Shown here piece after piece: positions 50,761 to 60,501 of a stretch of DNA of 64,000 nucleotides. The position numbers and the translations under genes were made by a program. The stretch lies in assembly GCA_900751755.1 (NCBI GenBank), contig CAADSP010000025.1, positions 19,109 through 83,108 on the forward strand, in the 5' to 3' direction. Below the pieces are notes generated by a model. That model worked only from the letters and a program-made list of their open reading frames with translations. It had not been told where the DNA came from and searched no databases. The stretch's first letter is position 1. The number at the start of each line of letters is the position of its first letter. The DNA is from an uncultured Collinsella sp. Lineage in GTDB: Bacteria; Actinomycetota; Coriobacteriia; Coriobacteriales; Coriobacteriaceae.

Positions 50761-53700
50761 CTAGCGGTTCTTTGGGATCGACCTAAGGCGAGCGAACCAT
50801 AGGGCTGCGGCACCCGAGGTCAGGAGCGCGGTGATGCAAGCGGCGATGGGAACTGATCCTGTTGCCGGTAGGTCCTGCGGTAGGGTACAGCGTTGAATGA
50901 CACGGTCCTCGTCATGTGACTCAAGTTTATCGCCGCCGCCGTTGCGGCAAAGATCGACGCGCGCGCTGTTGGTGAGTGCGGCTTGGGGCGTATAAGCCGA
51001 CGTTGCCTGCATGTGCACGACTGCGCCCCGAGCGTCTGTGCCAAGGATTGCTTTGGCATCGTCAAGGTCGTCGTGCTCATCTTTGAGATCATCGCGGGTC
51101 CAAGAATCCGCATCGCTTCGAGTCGTAAAGTCGGCAGCTACCGCACCGTATTCAATTCGAATGCCCGTTACGACGGTATTGGATGCAAGGTCGAGCTCTT
51201 CCGCCTCGAGTGTGGTGGATTCCGTGGTCGAGACATCCGCCTTCCAGAGGCGCCAGCCGTCGTAATCGACGAGGCGACAGTCCTCACCAAGGCTCTCTTT
51301 TACTTCGTCGGACTCACGCCAAGGATTTTCGTGCCCATCGTCAAGTGTCGCGTTCGCCGGTTCATCGACGTCTGTCGAGTCCAACGGCGTCGTGCGATAC
51401 CACACGTTGCACAGACCGTTGAGGTCGCCGATGGCGACGGGGGTTTCGATTGAGATGAATCTCGCCGTGCCGTCTTTGGCGCACTCAAGATCATCGGTAA
51501 TCGTAAACTCATCAACCCAAGTAGCGGAATCGTTTCGAGCATCGATGGTATAGGAGAAAAGCCCATCACTATTGGTTTGCGTCGTGGCGCGGTTTTTACC
51601 ATCGCCGTTAGCCAACAGGCCCTTTTCGATAGGTTGGACAAGTTCCTGACGCTTGTCGACCTGCCCCTTGATCTCGATGGGCGCATCCTTCATCGCGACG
51701 GATTGGACTTCTCCCGTATCTTTTATTTCAAACGTTATCTCCTCGGCAAGGTCATAGGTCCGCGGAGACATCATTTCGCGCAACGAGTAGGTGCCAGGTG
51801 CAAGATGTTCGACGCGGTGCGGCTTGTCGGATGAGGTCCAGGAGTCTATTTCGGTTTTATCGGGACCATATAAGGTGAGCTGTGCGCCTTCCACTTCCTG
51901 CTCACCGCTTGCATCGACCTTGGAGATATCAACCTTGGTGTAATCGTCGGATACGTTAAGCCGTGCTTCTACAACGGGTGTTTTCTGGTCGGCATAAGTA
52001 AGGTCGACAATATGGGATGTCCGATCGAGTAAGAAGCCTGCCGGCGCTTGAGTCTCGACAACCTCATAGCGTGCGGTGCCAGATCCCAGCGGGAGGTCGT
52101 CCGCGCGTGCTTCCCCAGTTTCATCCGTCGTGACGGTAGCGACAGTCTCACCGTCGAGCGCGGCAATGCTACCGTCGGGGCGCACGATATCACCCGAGGC
52201 ACGGATCTCAAAGACGGCGCCCGCGAGGCTGCTGCCGTCTACGGCATCGGTTTTAACGATCCTGATGTTTCCGGGCGCGGCGTGGTCATAATACGAGGCG
52301 ATTGCAACGGGCGTTAGGTTCATGTCGGCGGGTATGTTTACCTCGATCTCCTCGCCGACAAGATAGGGCTCTTTGGCCGAGGTTTCGCGTACATAATAGG
52401 TGCCCGGCACGAGCGATTCGGGCAGTGTGACGGTCCCGGTCGCGTCAGTCGTAAAGGTGTCCATTACGTTATGTGTTGGATACCAGCAAGTTTGTGAGAC
52501 AGATTCGTGATTGCTGTCGAGGAGTTGGAAGGTGAATCCGGCTAGTGGAACAGAAGCGCCTGTTTGGGCATCGCGTTTTACAATCTGGAGATGCGTCGAC
52601 AGAGCGTGGTTGTCCACGATATATTGAAGCACGGCGCCGTTGGAAATCTGATTGGCCCCGACGGTCCATTCCCCCGCACGTTTAAAACCCTCGGGGACGG
52701 TTTCCGGAACCTCGCGAATCGTGTAGCCGGCACGGTCGTATGGGATGGCTCCGTGGACACCGGCGGGTCGCTTGCCTGTGCCGAACCATGTTTCGGGCTG
52801 ATCTTTGGTGGAGGCAAAGCCATAGATGTTTGTGGTCAGTGTGCCAACAACCTGCTGAGAACTGTTGCTGACAACCTCAAAGACAACACCACCCGCCGGT
52901 TGCTCCAGGCCGGATTGGTCGCTATTGCCGTAATCCTTGAATTTGGAAATCTCAAGGTCAAACGCAATGGGGATATCGGAAATGCGAGATTCGATCTCGA
53001 CCACGCCTGAATCACCGAGCTGGTCGGCTCCAACGGTATAGGTCCAGCTGTCGTTGGTTGGCAGGTAGCCCTCGGGGGTTTTTGATTCGTAGATGGTAAA
53101 GGTTCCTAAGGGGACATCGGCGAGGGTGGCCCGACCGCTTTCGTCGGTCGTGAGGATTTGTGCCCATCCAGGGGTTGATTGCGACACACACGTGAACTCT
53201 GCTCCTGCGAGTGAAGATCCCACCTGGGGGCCGGCATTCGTCGCGGCATCGAGTTTTACGATACGCAGGTTGATGGTGCCGGGCTGTTCATCAATGGCGA
53301 CCTGTCCACCGTCATTCCCCGTGGTAAAGGCGATGCGATCACGACGGGGGACATAGCCGGCCGGCGCCTTCGTTTCAACTAGGTAGTATGCAGTGTTGGG
53401 CAGAAGAGTTGCTTGCGCCCGACCGTTGCTGTCCATCTGGATGGTGCCGACACGCGCGCCGCTGGCGCTCTCAAAAATATCGAATGTTGCCCCGTCAAAC
53501 TGATAAGTATTGTTTCCGCTGGTAATGGCAGCGTTTGCAGACTGCTTTTGGAAGGAAACAGAGACCGCCGGCAGTACATAGAGCATGTCCTGACGTTTGC
53601 TGCCGCCCGATACGGCTCCTAGATAGCGTCGCGCGCGGTGCGGAGCGGCTTTGATGTTTCCTGATTTTGCGCTGTCGTGGAGCCACCGCGCCGCCGCCAC

Positions 53701-54192
53701 GACTTCATTGTCAGCGGTAAAGTGCCCACTCTTGGTTTTGCCCTGAGCGGTCGTGTAAGAGTAAGTACCGTCGACATGGGTAGTGCCGTTGAGCATCCAT
53801 ACGGCAAGCTGGGTTGCGGCGCGGGCGCGATCGGGTGAAAGATGGTAACCGCCAAACGACGTGGCGGTAGGATATCCGTGACAAACGATTGCCGCGAACT
53901 CGTCGTCGAGCCACACCCAGCCTTGATCAAAGTTGAGCCATGGGCCGCCCGGCTTGGTGGGGCCGGGGCGCTCCTGGTTCATGCAGTAGGCAATCGAGGC
54001 GTCTTGAGCTTCATACTTGCCGATGAAGAAGGGCCCACAATCATCGCTAATAGTGCGGAAGCCGAGCTGACCGTAGCCATCGACGGCAAATGCGGCTCCC
54101 GGTGTCAGGCAGCCGAAAAGCAGGAAGAGGAGCAGGAGCAGCGGACCTGTTGCGATTGCGCTGTGGACAGAGTGCGTGGGTGCGTTGGACAT
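50761..54192 (-). CDS. LPXTG-type surface adhesin with thioester and Cna-B-like repeats
   Basis: Cell-wall protein of 1143 residues, probably an adhesin. It has a signal peptide (about 1-37), then a probable thioester domain: Cys70 in AYCMN and Gln128 in TQLAVWMLNG, the pair that forms the internal thioester. About five SpaA/Cna-B-like beta domains follow (from about 220; for example GYVPRRDRIAF, GTFTIYESKTPEGYLP and GTYYVRETSAKEP). A region of unclear fold lies at about 850-1090. The end is LPATG, a hydrophobic stretch and a short basic tail, as for sortase anchoring. The ATG at 54192 follows AAGGAG. Host target unknown. Confidence 0.88.
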   Translation of the reverse strand: MSNAPTHSVHSAIATGPLLLLLFLLFGCLTPGAAFAVDGYGQLGFRTISDDCGPFFIGKYEAQDASIAYCMNQERPGPTKPGGPWLNFDQGWVWLDDEFAAIVCHGYPTATSFGGYHLSPDRARAATQLAVWMLNGTTHVDGTYSYTTAQGKTKSGHFTADNEVVAAARWLHDSAKSGNIKAAPHRARRYLGAVSGGSKRQDMLYVLPAVSVSFQKQSANAAITSGNNTYQFDGATFDIFESASGARVGTIQMDSNGRAQATLLPNTAYYLVETKAPAGYVPRRDRIAFTTGNDGGQVAIDEQPGTINLRIVKLDAATNAGPQVGSSLAGAEFTCVSQSTPGWAQILTTDESGRATLADVPLGTFTIYESKTPEGYLPTNDSWTYTVGADQLGDSGVVEIESRISDIPIAFDLEISKFKDYGNSDQSGLEQPAGGVVFEVVSNSSQQVVGTLTTNIYGFASTKDQPETWFGTGKRPAGVHGAIPYDRAGYTIREVPETVPEGFKRAGEWTVGANQISNGAVLQYIVDNHALSTHLQIVKRDAQTGASVPLAGFTFQLLDSNHESVSQTCWYPTHNVMDTFTTDATGTVTLPESLVPGTYYVRETSAKEPYLVGEEIEVNIPADMNLTPVAIASYYDHAAPGNIRIVKTDAVDGSSLAGAVFEIRASGDIVRPDGSIAALDGETVATVTTDETGEARADDLPLGSGTARYEVVETQAPAGFLLDRTSHIVDLTYADQKTPVVEARLNVSDDYTKVDISKVDASGEQEVEGAQLTLYGPDKTEIDSWTSSDKPHRVEHLAPGTYSLREMMSPRTYDLAEEITFEIKDTGEVQSVAMKDAPIEIKGQVDKRQELVQPIEKGLLANGDGKNRATTQTNSDGLFSYTIDARNDSATWVDEFTITDDLECAKDGTARFISIETPVAIGDLNGLCNVWYRTTPLDSTDVDEPANATLDDGHENPWRESDEVKESLGEDCRLVDYDGWRLWKADVSTTESTTLEAEELDLASNTVVTGIRIEYGAVAADFTTRSDADSWTRDDLKDEHDDLDDAKAILGTDARGAVVHMQATSAYTPQAALTNSARVDLCRNGGGDKLESHDEDRVIQRCTLPQDLPATGSVPIAACITALLTSGAAALWFARLRSIPKNR

Positions 54193-54446
54193 GGCTGCTC
54201 CTTATCCCTCGTGCGCCGCATGGGGAGGTTGCGACGCGTAGGATGAGGCTACCCCCGAGGTTCATGCGGGTAAGTACCGGAGCCTGACCAAAAGCTTGCC
54301 CAATTCCTGACAAATTGAGCTCAAATACAACAATCAAGCAAAAGCGCAGGTAGAAGATAAGGAGAACAGGAGGTTAAAGGTCCTCATCTCCACAATTGAC
54401 GCGATTTTCAAACGAATCTCCACAGCTAAAACAAGCATCGCCACTC

Positions 54447-54476
54447 TTGTATCGAACAAGACAACCGCGTTATACT
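54447..54476 (+). promoter_or_regulatory. tRNA-Gly promoter
   Basis: TTGTAT (54447-54452) and TATACT (54471-54476), 18-base spacer, 13 bases before the tRNA. Confidence 0.75.
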
Positions 54477-54489
54477 ATCCCCCACATAT

Positions 54490-54564
54490 GCGGGCATCGC
54501 CAAGTGGTAAGGCATCAGCTTCCCAAGCTGACACTCGCGGGTTCGAGTCCCGTTGCCCGCTCCA
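54490..54564 (+). tRNA. tRNA-Gly (anticodon CCC)
   Basis: 75 bases with encoded CCA; anticodon loop TTCCCAA; acceptor GCGGGCA pairs with TGCCCGC. Confidence 0.96.
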
Positions 54565-54575
54565 GCTAGAAGCAC

Positions 54576-54608
54576 AAGCACGGCACCATCACGGTGCCGT
54601 GCTTTTTT
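54576..54608 (+). terminator. rho-independent terminator after tRNA-Gly
   Basis: Twelve-base arms (54576-54587, 54593-54604), 5-base loop, then a T-run. Confidence 0.92.
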
Positions 54609-54619
54609 CAATAAAGCGC

Positions 54620-54887
54620 CGGGACTCGAACCCGCCAGGGTGCGAGCGTTAAGCAAACGCGAAGCGTTTGTAGCGAGCAGGCGAAGGCGCCGACAGGCGC
54701 CTGAAGCCGGTGCGGATTTGCGAAGCAAATACGCGGACGTCCCGTTGCCCGCTCCATGGAGCACAGAAGACCTCGGGACGGCCAATTCAACAAAGTCTTC
54801 CCCATCGTCACCGTGAATCCGAGGGGATCGACCGCAGCCGGTGCGGATTTGCGAAGCAAATACGCGGACGTCCCCATGCCCGCTCCA
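54620..54887. repeat. tRNA-adjacent nested-hairpin element B
   Basis: It begins with 16 bases (54620-54635) that are the exact reverse complement of tRNA-Gly 54537-54552. A 39-base unit (54705-54743) ends in an 18-base exact copy of the tRNA 3' end (54739-54756). That 39-base unit recurs at 54836-54874, again followed by the tRNA tail TGCCCGCTCCA (54877-54887). Hairpins with GAA loops lie at 54655-54669, 54716-54730 and 54847-54861, and one with a GACA loop at 54685-54702. No open frame is present. Confidence 0.85.
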
Positions 54888-54989
54888 ATTCCAAAATGTT
54901 AGGTTAATGCCTGCTGCCCATACTTGCACCTGCGCACGGTACAATGGTTGGGTTACGACCAACGTGCCAATAACCAAAAAGGAGCCGCT

Positions 54990-56336
54990 ATGATCGATCG
55001 CTATACCCGCCCGGAGATGGGACACATCTTCTCCCTCGAGAACAAGTACGCCATTTGGCAGGAGATCGAGGTTCTGGCCTGCGAGGCCCAGGCGGAGCTC
55101 GGCAAGATCGGTATTTCCAAAGACGAGGCCCAGTGGATCCGCGACCATGCCAACTTTGAGAAGGCGAAGGTCGATGAGATCGAGGAAGTCACGCGCCACG
55201 ACGTCATTGCCTTCCTGACCAACATGAAGGAATACATCGATGCCGATGTTCCCGAGGGCGACCCCAAGCCCAGCCGCTGGGTTCACTATGGCATGACCAG
55301 CTCCGATCTGGGCGACACGGCCCTGTGCTACCAGCTCACCCAGGCCTGCGACCTGATCATCGAGGACGTCAAGAAACTCGGCGAGATCTGCAAGCGTCGC
55401 GCCTTTGAGGAACGCAACACGCTCTGCGCCGGCCGCACTCATGGCATCCATGCCGAGCCGATGACCTTCGGCATGAAGTTTGGCTCTTGGGCCTGGGAGC
55501 TCAAGCGCGATCTGGACCGTCTTGAGGATGCCCGCAAGAACGTTGCCTTTGGTGCCATCTCGGGCGCTGTCGGCACCTACAGTTCCATCGAGCCGTTCGT
55601 CGAGGAATATGTCTGCGAGCACCTGGGCCTGGTTCACGACCCGCTGTCCACGCAGGTCATCAGCCGCGATCACCATGCCTACCTTGCCGGCGTTCTCGCC
55701 ACCACCGCGGCCACTTGTGAGCGCATCGCTACCGAGGTTCGCAACCTGCAGAAGACCGATACGCTCGAGGCCGAGGAGCCGTTCCGTAAGGGTCAGAAGG
55801 GCAGCTCCGCCATGCCGCACAAGCGCAACCCCATCACCATGGAGAAGGTCTGCGGCCTGTCGCGCGTCGTGAAGGCCAACGCGCAGGTTGCCTTCGACAA
55901 CGTCGCCCTGTGGCACGAGCGTGACATTTCGCACTCCTCTGCCGAGCGCGTCGCCCAGGCCGATAGCTTCATCGCGCTCGACCACATGTTCCAGTGCCTC
56001 ATCCGCGTTATCGACGGCCTGCAGCTGTACCCTGCTCGCATGATGGCCAACCTCAACAAGACCCGCGGCCTTATCTTCTCCTCCAAGGTGCTGCTCGCCC
56101 TCGTCGATACGGGCATCACCCGCGAGGACGCGTACGCCATTGTGCAAGAGAACGCCATGGCAACCTGGCACGAGGTACAGGATTGTGTCTCCGGCCCCAC
56201 CTTTAAGGAGCGTCTCGAGGCCGACCCGCGCTGCACCGTCAGTCAGGAGAAGCTCGACGAGATCTTTGATCCGTGGGACTTCCTCACCCGTATCGACACG
56301 GTCTTTGATCGTCTGGAGCAGCTGAGCTTCGAGTAG
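54990..56336 (+). CDS. purB: adenylosuccinate lyase
   Basis: Catalyses two fumarate-releasing steps in purine synthesis (SAICAR and adenylosuccinate cleavage). The 448 residues have the superfamily signature SSAMPHKRNP and the upstream MTSSDLGDTAL and AGRTHGIHAEP. The ATG at 54990 follows AAAAAGGAG. A -10-like TACAAT at 54940-54945 lies upstream. Single-gene unit. Confidence 0.97.
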   Translation: MIDRYTRPEMGHIFSLENKYAIWQEIEVLACEAQAELGKIGISKDEAQWIRDHANFEKAKVDEIEEVTRHDVIAFLTNMKEYIDADVPEGDPKPSRWVHYGMTSSDLGDTALCYQLTQACDLIIEDVKKLGEICKRRAFEERNTLCAGRTHGIHAEPMTFGMKFGSWAWELKRDLDRLEDARKNVAFGAISGAVGTYSSIEPFVEEYVCEHLGLVHDPLSTQVISRDHHAYLAGVLATTAATCERIATEVRNLQKTDTLEAEEPFRKGQKGSSAMPHKRNPITMEKVCGLSRVVKANAQVAFDNVALWHERDISHSSAERVAQADSFIALDHMFQCLIRVIDGLQLYPARMMANLNKTRGLIFSSKVLLALVDTGITREDAYAIVQENAMATWHEVQDCVSGPTFKERLEADPRCTVSQEKLDEIFDPWDFLTRIDTVFDRLEQLSFE

Positions 56337-56464
56337 GTTCGGGCATAACGTTAGCTTTTTAGGGCGCTTTGCTGGTAATGTGTGTTGCCGGCAAAGCGCC
56401 TCGTTGTATTTAGGGAAAGACGGGGATAATAGTCGTCTCGAATAACATTCTGAGAGGGGATCGC

Positions 56465-56728
56465 ATGATTTCGTTTGATTACAAGCCTCAGGGCGTGTGT
56501 GCTCGCAATATTCACCTTGACCTTTCCGATGACGGCAACAAGGTGATGGGCGTTGAGTTTACCGGCGGCTGCGACGGCAATCTCAAGGCTATCTCCAAAC
56601 TGGTCGAGGGCGCTCCTGCCGATCGCGTAATCGAGGTTCTCGCCGGTAATACCTGCGGTATGAAAAAGACCTCCTGCGCCGACCAGCTTACACGCGCTAT
56701 CGAGGCCGCTCGCACCGAGATCGCCTAA
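56465..56728 (+). CDS. TSCPD-domain protein
   Basis: 87 residues matching the small TSCPD family (TIGR03905 type), named for a Cys-rich end; here CGMKKTSCADQL. Family members are linked to ribonucleotide reductase domains, but the role of the stand-alone form is unknown. The ATG at 56465 follows GAGAGGGG. The last base overlaps the start of the next gene. Confidence 0.85.
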   Translation: MISFDYKPQGVCARNIHLDLSDDGNKVMGVEFTGGCDGNLKAISKLVEGAPADRVIEVLAGNTCGMKKTSCADQLTRAIEAARTEIA

Positions 56729-57939
56729 TGGGTATCGCCGATCACATCAAGAACGGAATATCGCGTCGTGGCTTTGTACTCGGTGGGGCTGCCGCGGGCG
56801 CTGCCACGGTGCTTGCCGGATGCTCGAAAAAAACGGGCACCAGCGATGATGCCGCCGGCGAGCCGCAGGTTATCAAGGATGATTCCAAAATCATCTCGAT
56901 TACGGATGAGTACGAGGCAGTCGACATCGATCTTGAGCCGGCGGCGTCATGGACGCTGCCTCTGGGTACGCTGCTGTACTACTGCGACGGCGATTACGCC
57001 GCGGCGATGATGGCGCCCGCATCGGCACTGCACGCCAACACACTCGGTGTGCTCAACCTGGGCGATGGCTCGCTTACCACATTAATCGAGGATCCTATCG
57101 AGGGCACGGGATATGCATTCTACGATGTCCGTGCCGGCGACAGCGTATTCGCGTGGGTTGAGATGAACTTTGCCAATTCATCGTGGAAGCTCTACGGTCA
57201 AAATCTGTCGGGCGCTTCGCTCTCTGGCGACGTGGTTGAGCTCGATCGAGGTGGCAAGGACTATGATCCGCCGCTGTTTACGGCGTTCGGGTCATCAGTC
57301 ATCTGGTATAAAATGCCCTCGGCAGGTGGCAATAAAACGAGTAGCGATTCGTTTTGCTATCGTCGCTCGCTTGATGAATCCAAGGCCGAGACAATTTGGA
57401 AATCGACGGGCCGCTTTGCATCGGCCCCGCGCGCGAGCGACGGCATTTTGACCATCTCGCCGCGTGTCCGCAACGACGAGGGCGTCTACTACGGCATAAC
57501 GGCAATCGATCTGACCGACGGCAACAACACCAAGCGTGCCCAGTTGGTCCTTCCTTCGTCAGTTTCGCCTTTCGAGGCCGTATATATGGGCGATACCTTC
57601 GTGTTTTCTATCGAGGCGGCCTATAGTGGCGTGGGCAGCCTGGGCAATATGGGCACGTATATCGGTAATGAGGGAGGGCCGTACCTCTTCCTGTCACGCG
57701 AGCCGCTCGCATGTGCGGCTGGCAAGAAGAATAAATACCTTGTTAAGGTACAGGCGTCGCATTTCCTGATCGACACCTCTGCCAAGACCTATGGCTCGCT
57801 GCTGTCGCCCGACCGCGCTTTGGAGTATGGCGATTATCCAGCTACGGCGGGAAAATCGGACTCATTCCTTACGTACGCCACGGTGCGCAACAGCCAGGGT
57901 ATACCAGAGACGGTCACTGCACGCCTATTCTCTCTTTAA
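56728..57939 (+). CDS. Tat-exported lipoprotein of unknown function
   Basis: 403 residues with a twin-arginine signal SRRGFVLGGAAAG followed by the lipobox VLAGC (Cys at 32). Such a signal suggests folded export and lipid anchoring to the outer face. The rest is rich in short hydrophobic strands with repeated aromatic/Asp turns, suggestive of a beta-propeller, though not proven. The ATG at 56728 shares its A with the preceding stop (TAATG), so translation is coupled to the TSCPD gene. Confidence 0.8.
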   Translation: MGIADHIKNGISRRGFVLGGAAAGAATVLAGCSKKTGTSDDAAGEPQVIKDDSKIISITDEYEAVDIDLEPAASWTLPLGTLLYYCDGDYAAAMMAPASALHANTLGVLNLGDGSLTTLIEDPIEGTGYAFYDVRAGDSVFAWVEMNFANSSWKLYGQNLSGASLSGDVVELDRGGKDYDPPLFTAFGSSVIWYKMPSAGGNKTSSDSFCYRRSLDESKAETIWKSTGRFASAPRASDGILTISPRVRNDEGVYYGITAIDLTDGNNTKRAQLVLPSSVSPFEAVYMGDTFVFSIEAAYSGVGSLGNMGTYIGNEGGPYLFLSREPLACAAGKKNKYLVKVQASHFLIDTSAKTYGSLLSPDRALEYGDYPATAGKSDSFLTYATVRNSQGIPETVTARLFSL

Positions 57940-58092
57940 GCTTAGAGGGGTTAAAAAGGCGCCAACAGGGGAATAAACGCGTTGTAATTGTGAGTACCGC
58001 CCGCCGAGCTGCCGCGTCATAGCGGCATCTGGCGGGCTCAGGTGCGTTAAAATGGACTTGTTCTTAGCTAATTGAGACAGGGGGGCCGTGTT

Positions 58093-58815
58093 ATGGCTTC
58101 AGATGCAAAAAAGATTCTGCTGGTCGAGGATGAGAAGGCAATCCGTGACGCCGTCGCTGCCTATCTCGAGCGCGAAGGCTACTGGGTTGTGGGCGTCGGC
58201 GACGGCCAGTCCGCGATCGAGGAGTTCGAGAAGCATCAGTTCGACCTGGTCGTGCTCGACCTTATGCTCCCCAAGATCCCCGGCGAGCGCGTTTGCCGCA
58301 CCATTCGCGATACCTCGGATGTCCCCATCATCATGCTGACGGCTAAGGGCGAGATCGAGGACCGTATTATCGGTCTTGAGCTCGGCGCCGACGACTATCT
58401 GATTAAGCCGTTCTCGCCGCGCGAGCTCGTCGCCCGCGTTCGCGCTCTGTTCCGCCGTGCCCATCAGGCCGACGAGCCCGCCGTCGAGGTACTCGACTTC
58501 GGCGATCTGGTCATCGATATCTCGGGCCACAAGATCTTGGTCGAGGGCAAGGAAGTCGATCTGACGGCTTCCGAGTTCAAGCTGCTCACCACGCTTGCCC
58601 GCCATCCCGGCCGTGTGTATAACCGCATGGAGCTGGTCGAGAAAGTGCTCGGGTATGACTTTGAGGGCTATGAGCGCACCATCGATAGCCACGTGAAGAA
58701 TCTTCGCGCCAAGCTGGGCGATGATCCCAAGAAGCCCAAGTGGCTCTACACCGTCCATGGTGTCGGCTATCGCTTCGAGGCTCCGGCCAAGACCGATAAG
58801 TCGGACGAGAAATAG
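58093..58815 (+). CDS. OmpR-family response regulator
   Basis: Two-component regulator of 240 residues. The receiver has the phospho-acceptor Asp56 in LVVLDLMLP, the acidic pair in VEDEK, and a conserved Lys in LIKPFSP. The C-terminal winged helix (about 140-230) has LTASEFKLL and ERTIDSHVKNLRAKLGD. The ATG at 58093 follows AGGGGGG. Co-transcribed with the kinase 11 bases downstream; its targets are not evident. Confidence 0.94.
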   Translation: MASDAKKILLVEDEKAIRDAVAAYLEREGYWVVGVGDGQSAIEEFEKHQFDLVVLDLMLPKIPGERVCRTIRDTSDVPIIMLTAKGEIEDRIIGLELGADDYLIKPFSPRELVARVRALFRRAHQADEPAVEVLDFGDLVIDISGHKILVEGKEVDLTASEFKLLTTLARHPGRVYNRMELVEKVLGYDFEGYERTIDSHVKNLRAKLGDDPKKPKWLYTVHGVGYRFEAPAKTDKSDEK

Positions 58816-58826
58816 GGAAATCACAT

Positions 58827-60392
58827 ATGACACCTGCGCGCTTTGAAATCGGACAAAAGCACAAGCAGGAGAGCGAGGCGGGTTCCAAGGCTAGTTGGAA
58901 CACGCCTCGTTCCGATTCACGGCCAACGATGAGCTATCCCTCGCGCATGGCACTTGCTTTTGCTCTGACATCGCTCATGACGGTATTGGTGCTGGTGGGC
59001 GTTGTCTCTGTTGTGTGGGGCACGGTCTTTTCGGATTACACACGCTCCAATATCGTCGAAATCGCAAATTCCGCTGCCGAGAAGTTGGCAACCTCATATG
59101 AGGAAAACGGCTCTTGGACCGCGGGAGAACTGCGCACGGTCGCAACGTCGAGTTTGGTTTCCGACGATCTGGGCATGCAGGTCGTCAATAAAAAGGGCGT
59201 GATCGTTTATGACGATTCCTGGCCCTCGGCAAGCGCCACCGCCGATGTACGCGAAAACCAGGCTACGACCGACGACACGAGCGGCAAGAGGGCATCGCAT
59301 AGCCCGGTCTCGTCTGCTCCAACCGACTCCGATAGCGTTGCTAACGTCGAGATTGTAACGTCTTCCGGCGAGCATGTCGGACAGGTAAAGCTGTGGGCCA
59401 TCGGCTCCGACGCTCTGCTCACCAAGGCGGACTCTGCGTTTAGGGAGAAGACCTTTAACGCCATGGCCCTCGCCGCGGTTGTTGCAATCTGCATTTCGGT
59501 CGTTATCGGATCGCTCGTGTCGCGCATGCTCACCAAGCCGATTCATCGCATCACCAGTACCGCAAAGCAAATCCGTGACGGCGACCTGTCGGCTCGCACG
59601 GGACTGCGCGGTGATGACGAGATCGATCAGCTGGGTGAGACCTTCGATGAGATGGCCACTTCGCTCGAGAAGGATATGAAACACGAGAAGCGCCTGACCT
59701 CAGACGTTGCACACGAGCTTCGCACGCCGCTTATGGCCATGCTCGCAACGGTCGAGGCCATGCAGGATGGCGTGTATCCCACCGACGATGAGCATTTGGA
59801 AACCGTTGCTTCCGAGACGCGTCGCCTGGCTCGTCTGGTGCAGCAGATGCTCGACCTGTCGCGCATGGAAAACAGCACGGCTCCGCTCAACCTTGAGCCG
59901 GTGGACATGGTTCCTTTCGTGCGTTCCATCGTTAATGCCCAGGAGCGCCTGTTTGTCGACCGCGATCTGCGCCTGCGTTTTGCGGACGAGACCCAGGGTC
60001 ACGACGATGTCGTCGAGGCCGATCCCGACATGATCACGCAATGTGTTATCAACCTCATGAGCAACGCCATGCGCTACACCCCCGAGGGCGGTTGGGTCGT
60101 GGTGTCGGTGCTCAGTGACCGCAAGCACGTCAGCATTGCCGTTTCGGATACCGGTATCGGTATTGCCAAGGACGATCTGTCGCGTATCTTCGGGCGGTTT
60201 TGGCGCGCCGATGCCAGCCGCGCCCGCGAAGCTGGCGGCCTGGGCGTTGGCCTCGCCGTGACCAAGCAGATCGTCGAGCGTCACCATGGCTACATATCCG
60301 TGGAGTCGGAGCTTGGAAAGGGTACGACTTTTACAATTCATCTGCCCCGCGAGCACACGGCAGACGCGGCATCTACTACAATGGAGCACTAG
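58827..60392 (+). CDS. membrane sensor histidine kinase
   Basis: 521 residues. Cytoplasmic N-terminus (about 1-40), first membrane helix at about 41-66, an extracytoplasmic sensor of about 145 residues, second helix at about 212-232, then HAMP. The phospho-acceptor is His296 in DVAHELRTPLMAM. The ATPase has N-box NLMSNAMRY, G1 DTGIGIA, F-box FGRFWRAD and G2 GGLGVGLAV. The signal is not identifiable from sequence. Pairs with the preceding regulator. Confidence 0.94.
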   Translation: MTPARFEIGQKHKQESEAGSKASWNTPRSDSRPTMSYPSRMALAFALTSLMTVLVLVGVVSVVWGTVFSDYTRSNIVEIANSAAEKLATSYEENGSWTAGELRTVATSSLVSDDLGMQVVNKKGVIVYDDSWPSASATADVRENQATTDDTSGKRASHSPVSSAPTDSDSVANVEIVTSSGEHVGQVKLWAIGSDALLTKADSAFREKTFNAMALAAVVAICISVVIGSLVSRMLTKPIHRITSTAKQIRDGDLSARTGLRGDDEIDQLGETFDEMATSLEKDMKHEKRLTSDVAHELRTPLMAMLATVEAMQDGVYPTDDEHLETVASETRRLARLVQQMLDLSRMENSTAPLNLEPVDMVPFVRSIVNAQERLFVDRDLRLRFADETQGHDDVVEADPDMITQCVINLMSNAMRYTPEGGWVVVSVLSDRKHVSIAVSDTGIGIAKDDLSRIFGRFWRADASRAREAGGLGVGLAVTKQIVERHHGYISVESELGKGTTFTIHLPREHTADAASTTMEH

Positions 60393-60501
60393 CTTTTCGC
60401 TATTCGGTGAAGGAGGGGCCGCGTCCCTGCCGCTCCGAGTTTGCGAAAACATGCGGGAAAGAACCCGCATTTCTGTCGTATTTAGGTAAGGAGTGACTCA
60501 C

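Noticed and set aside
54705..54887. Second and third tRNA-Gly genes
   Set aside because: Only the 3' tail of the tRNA is copied; no anticodon or D-arm is present.
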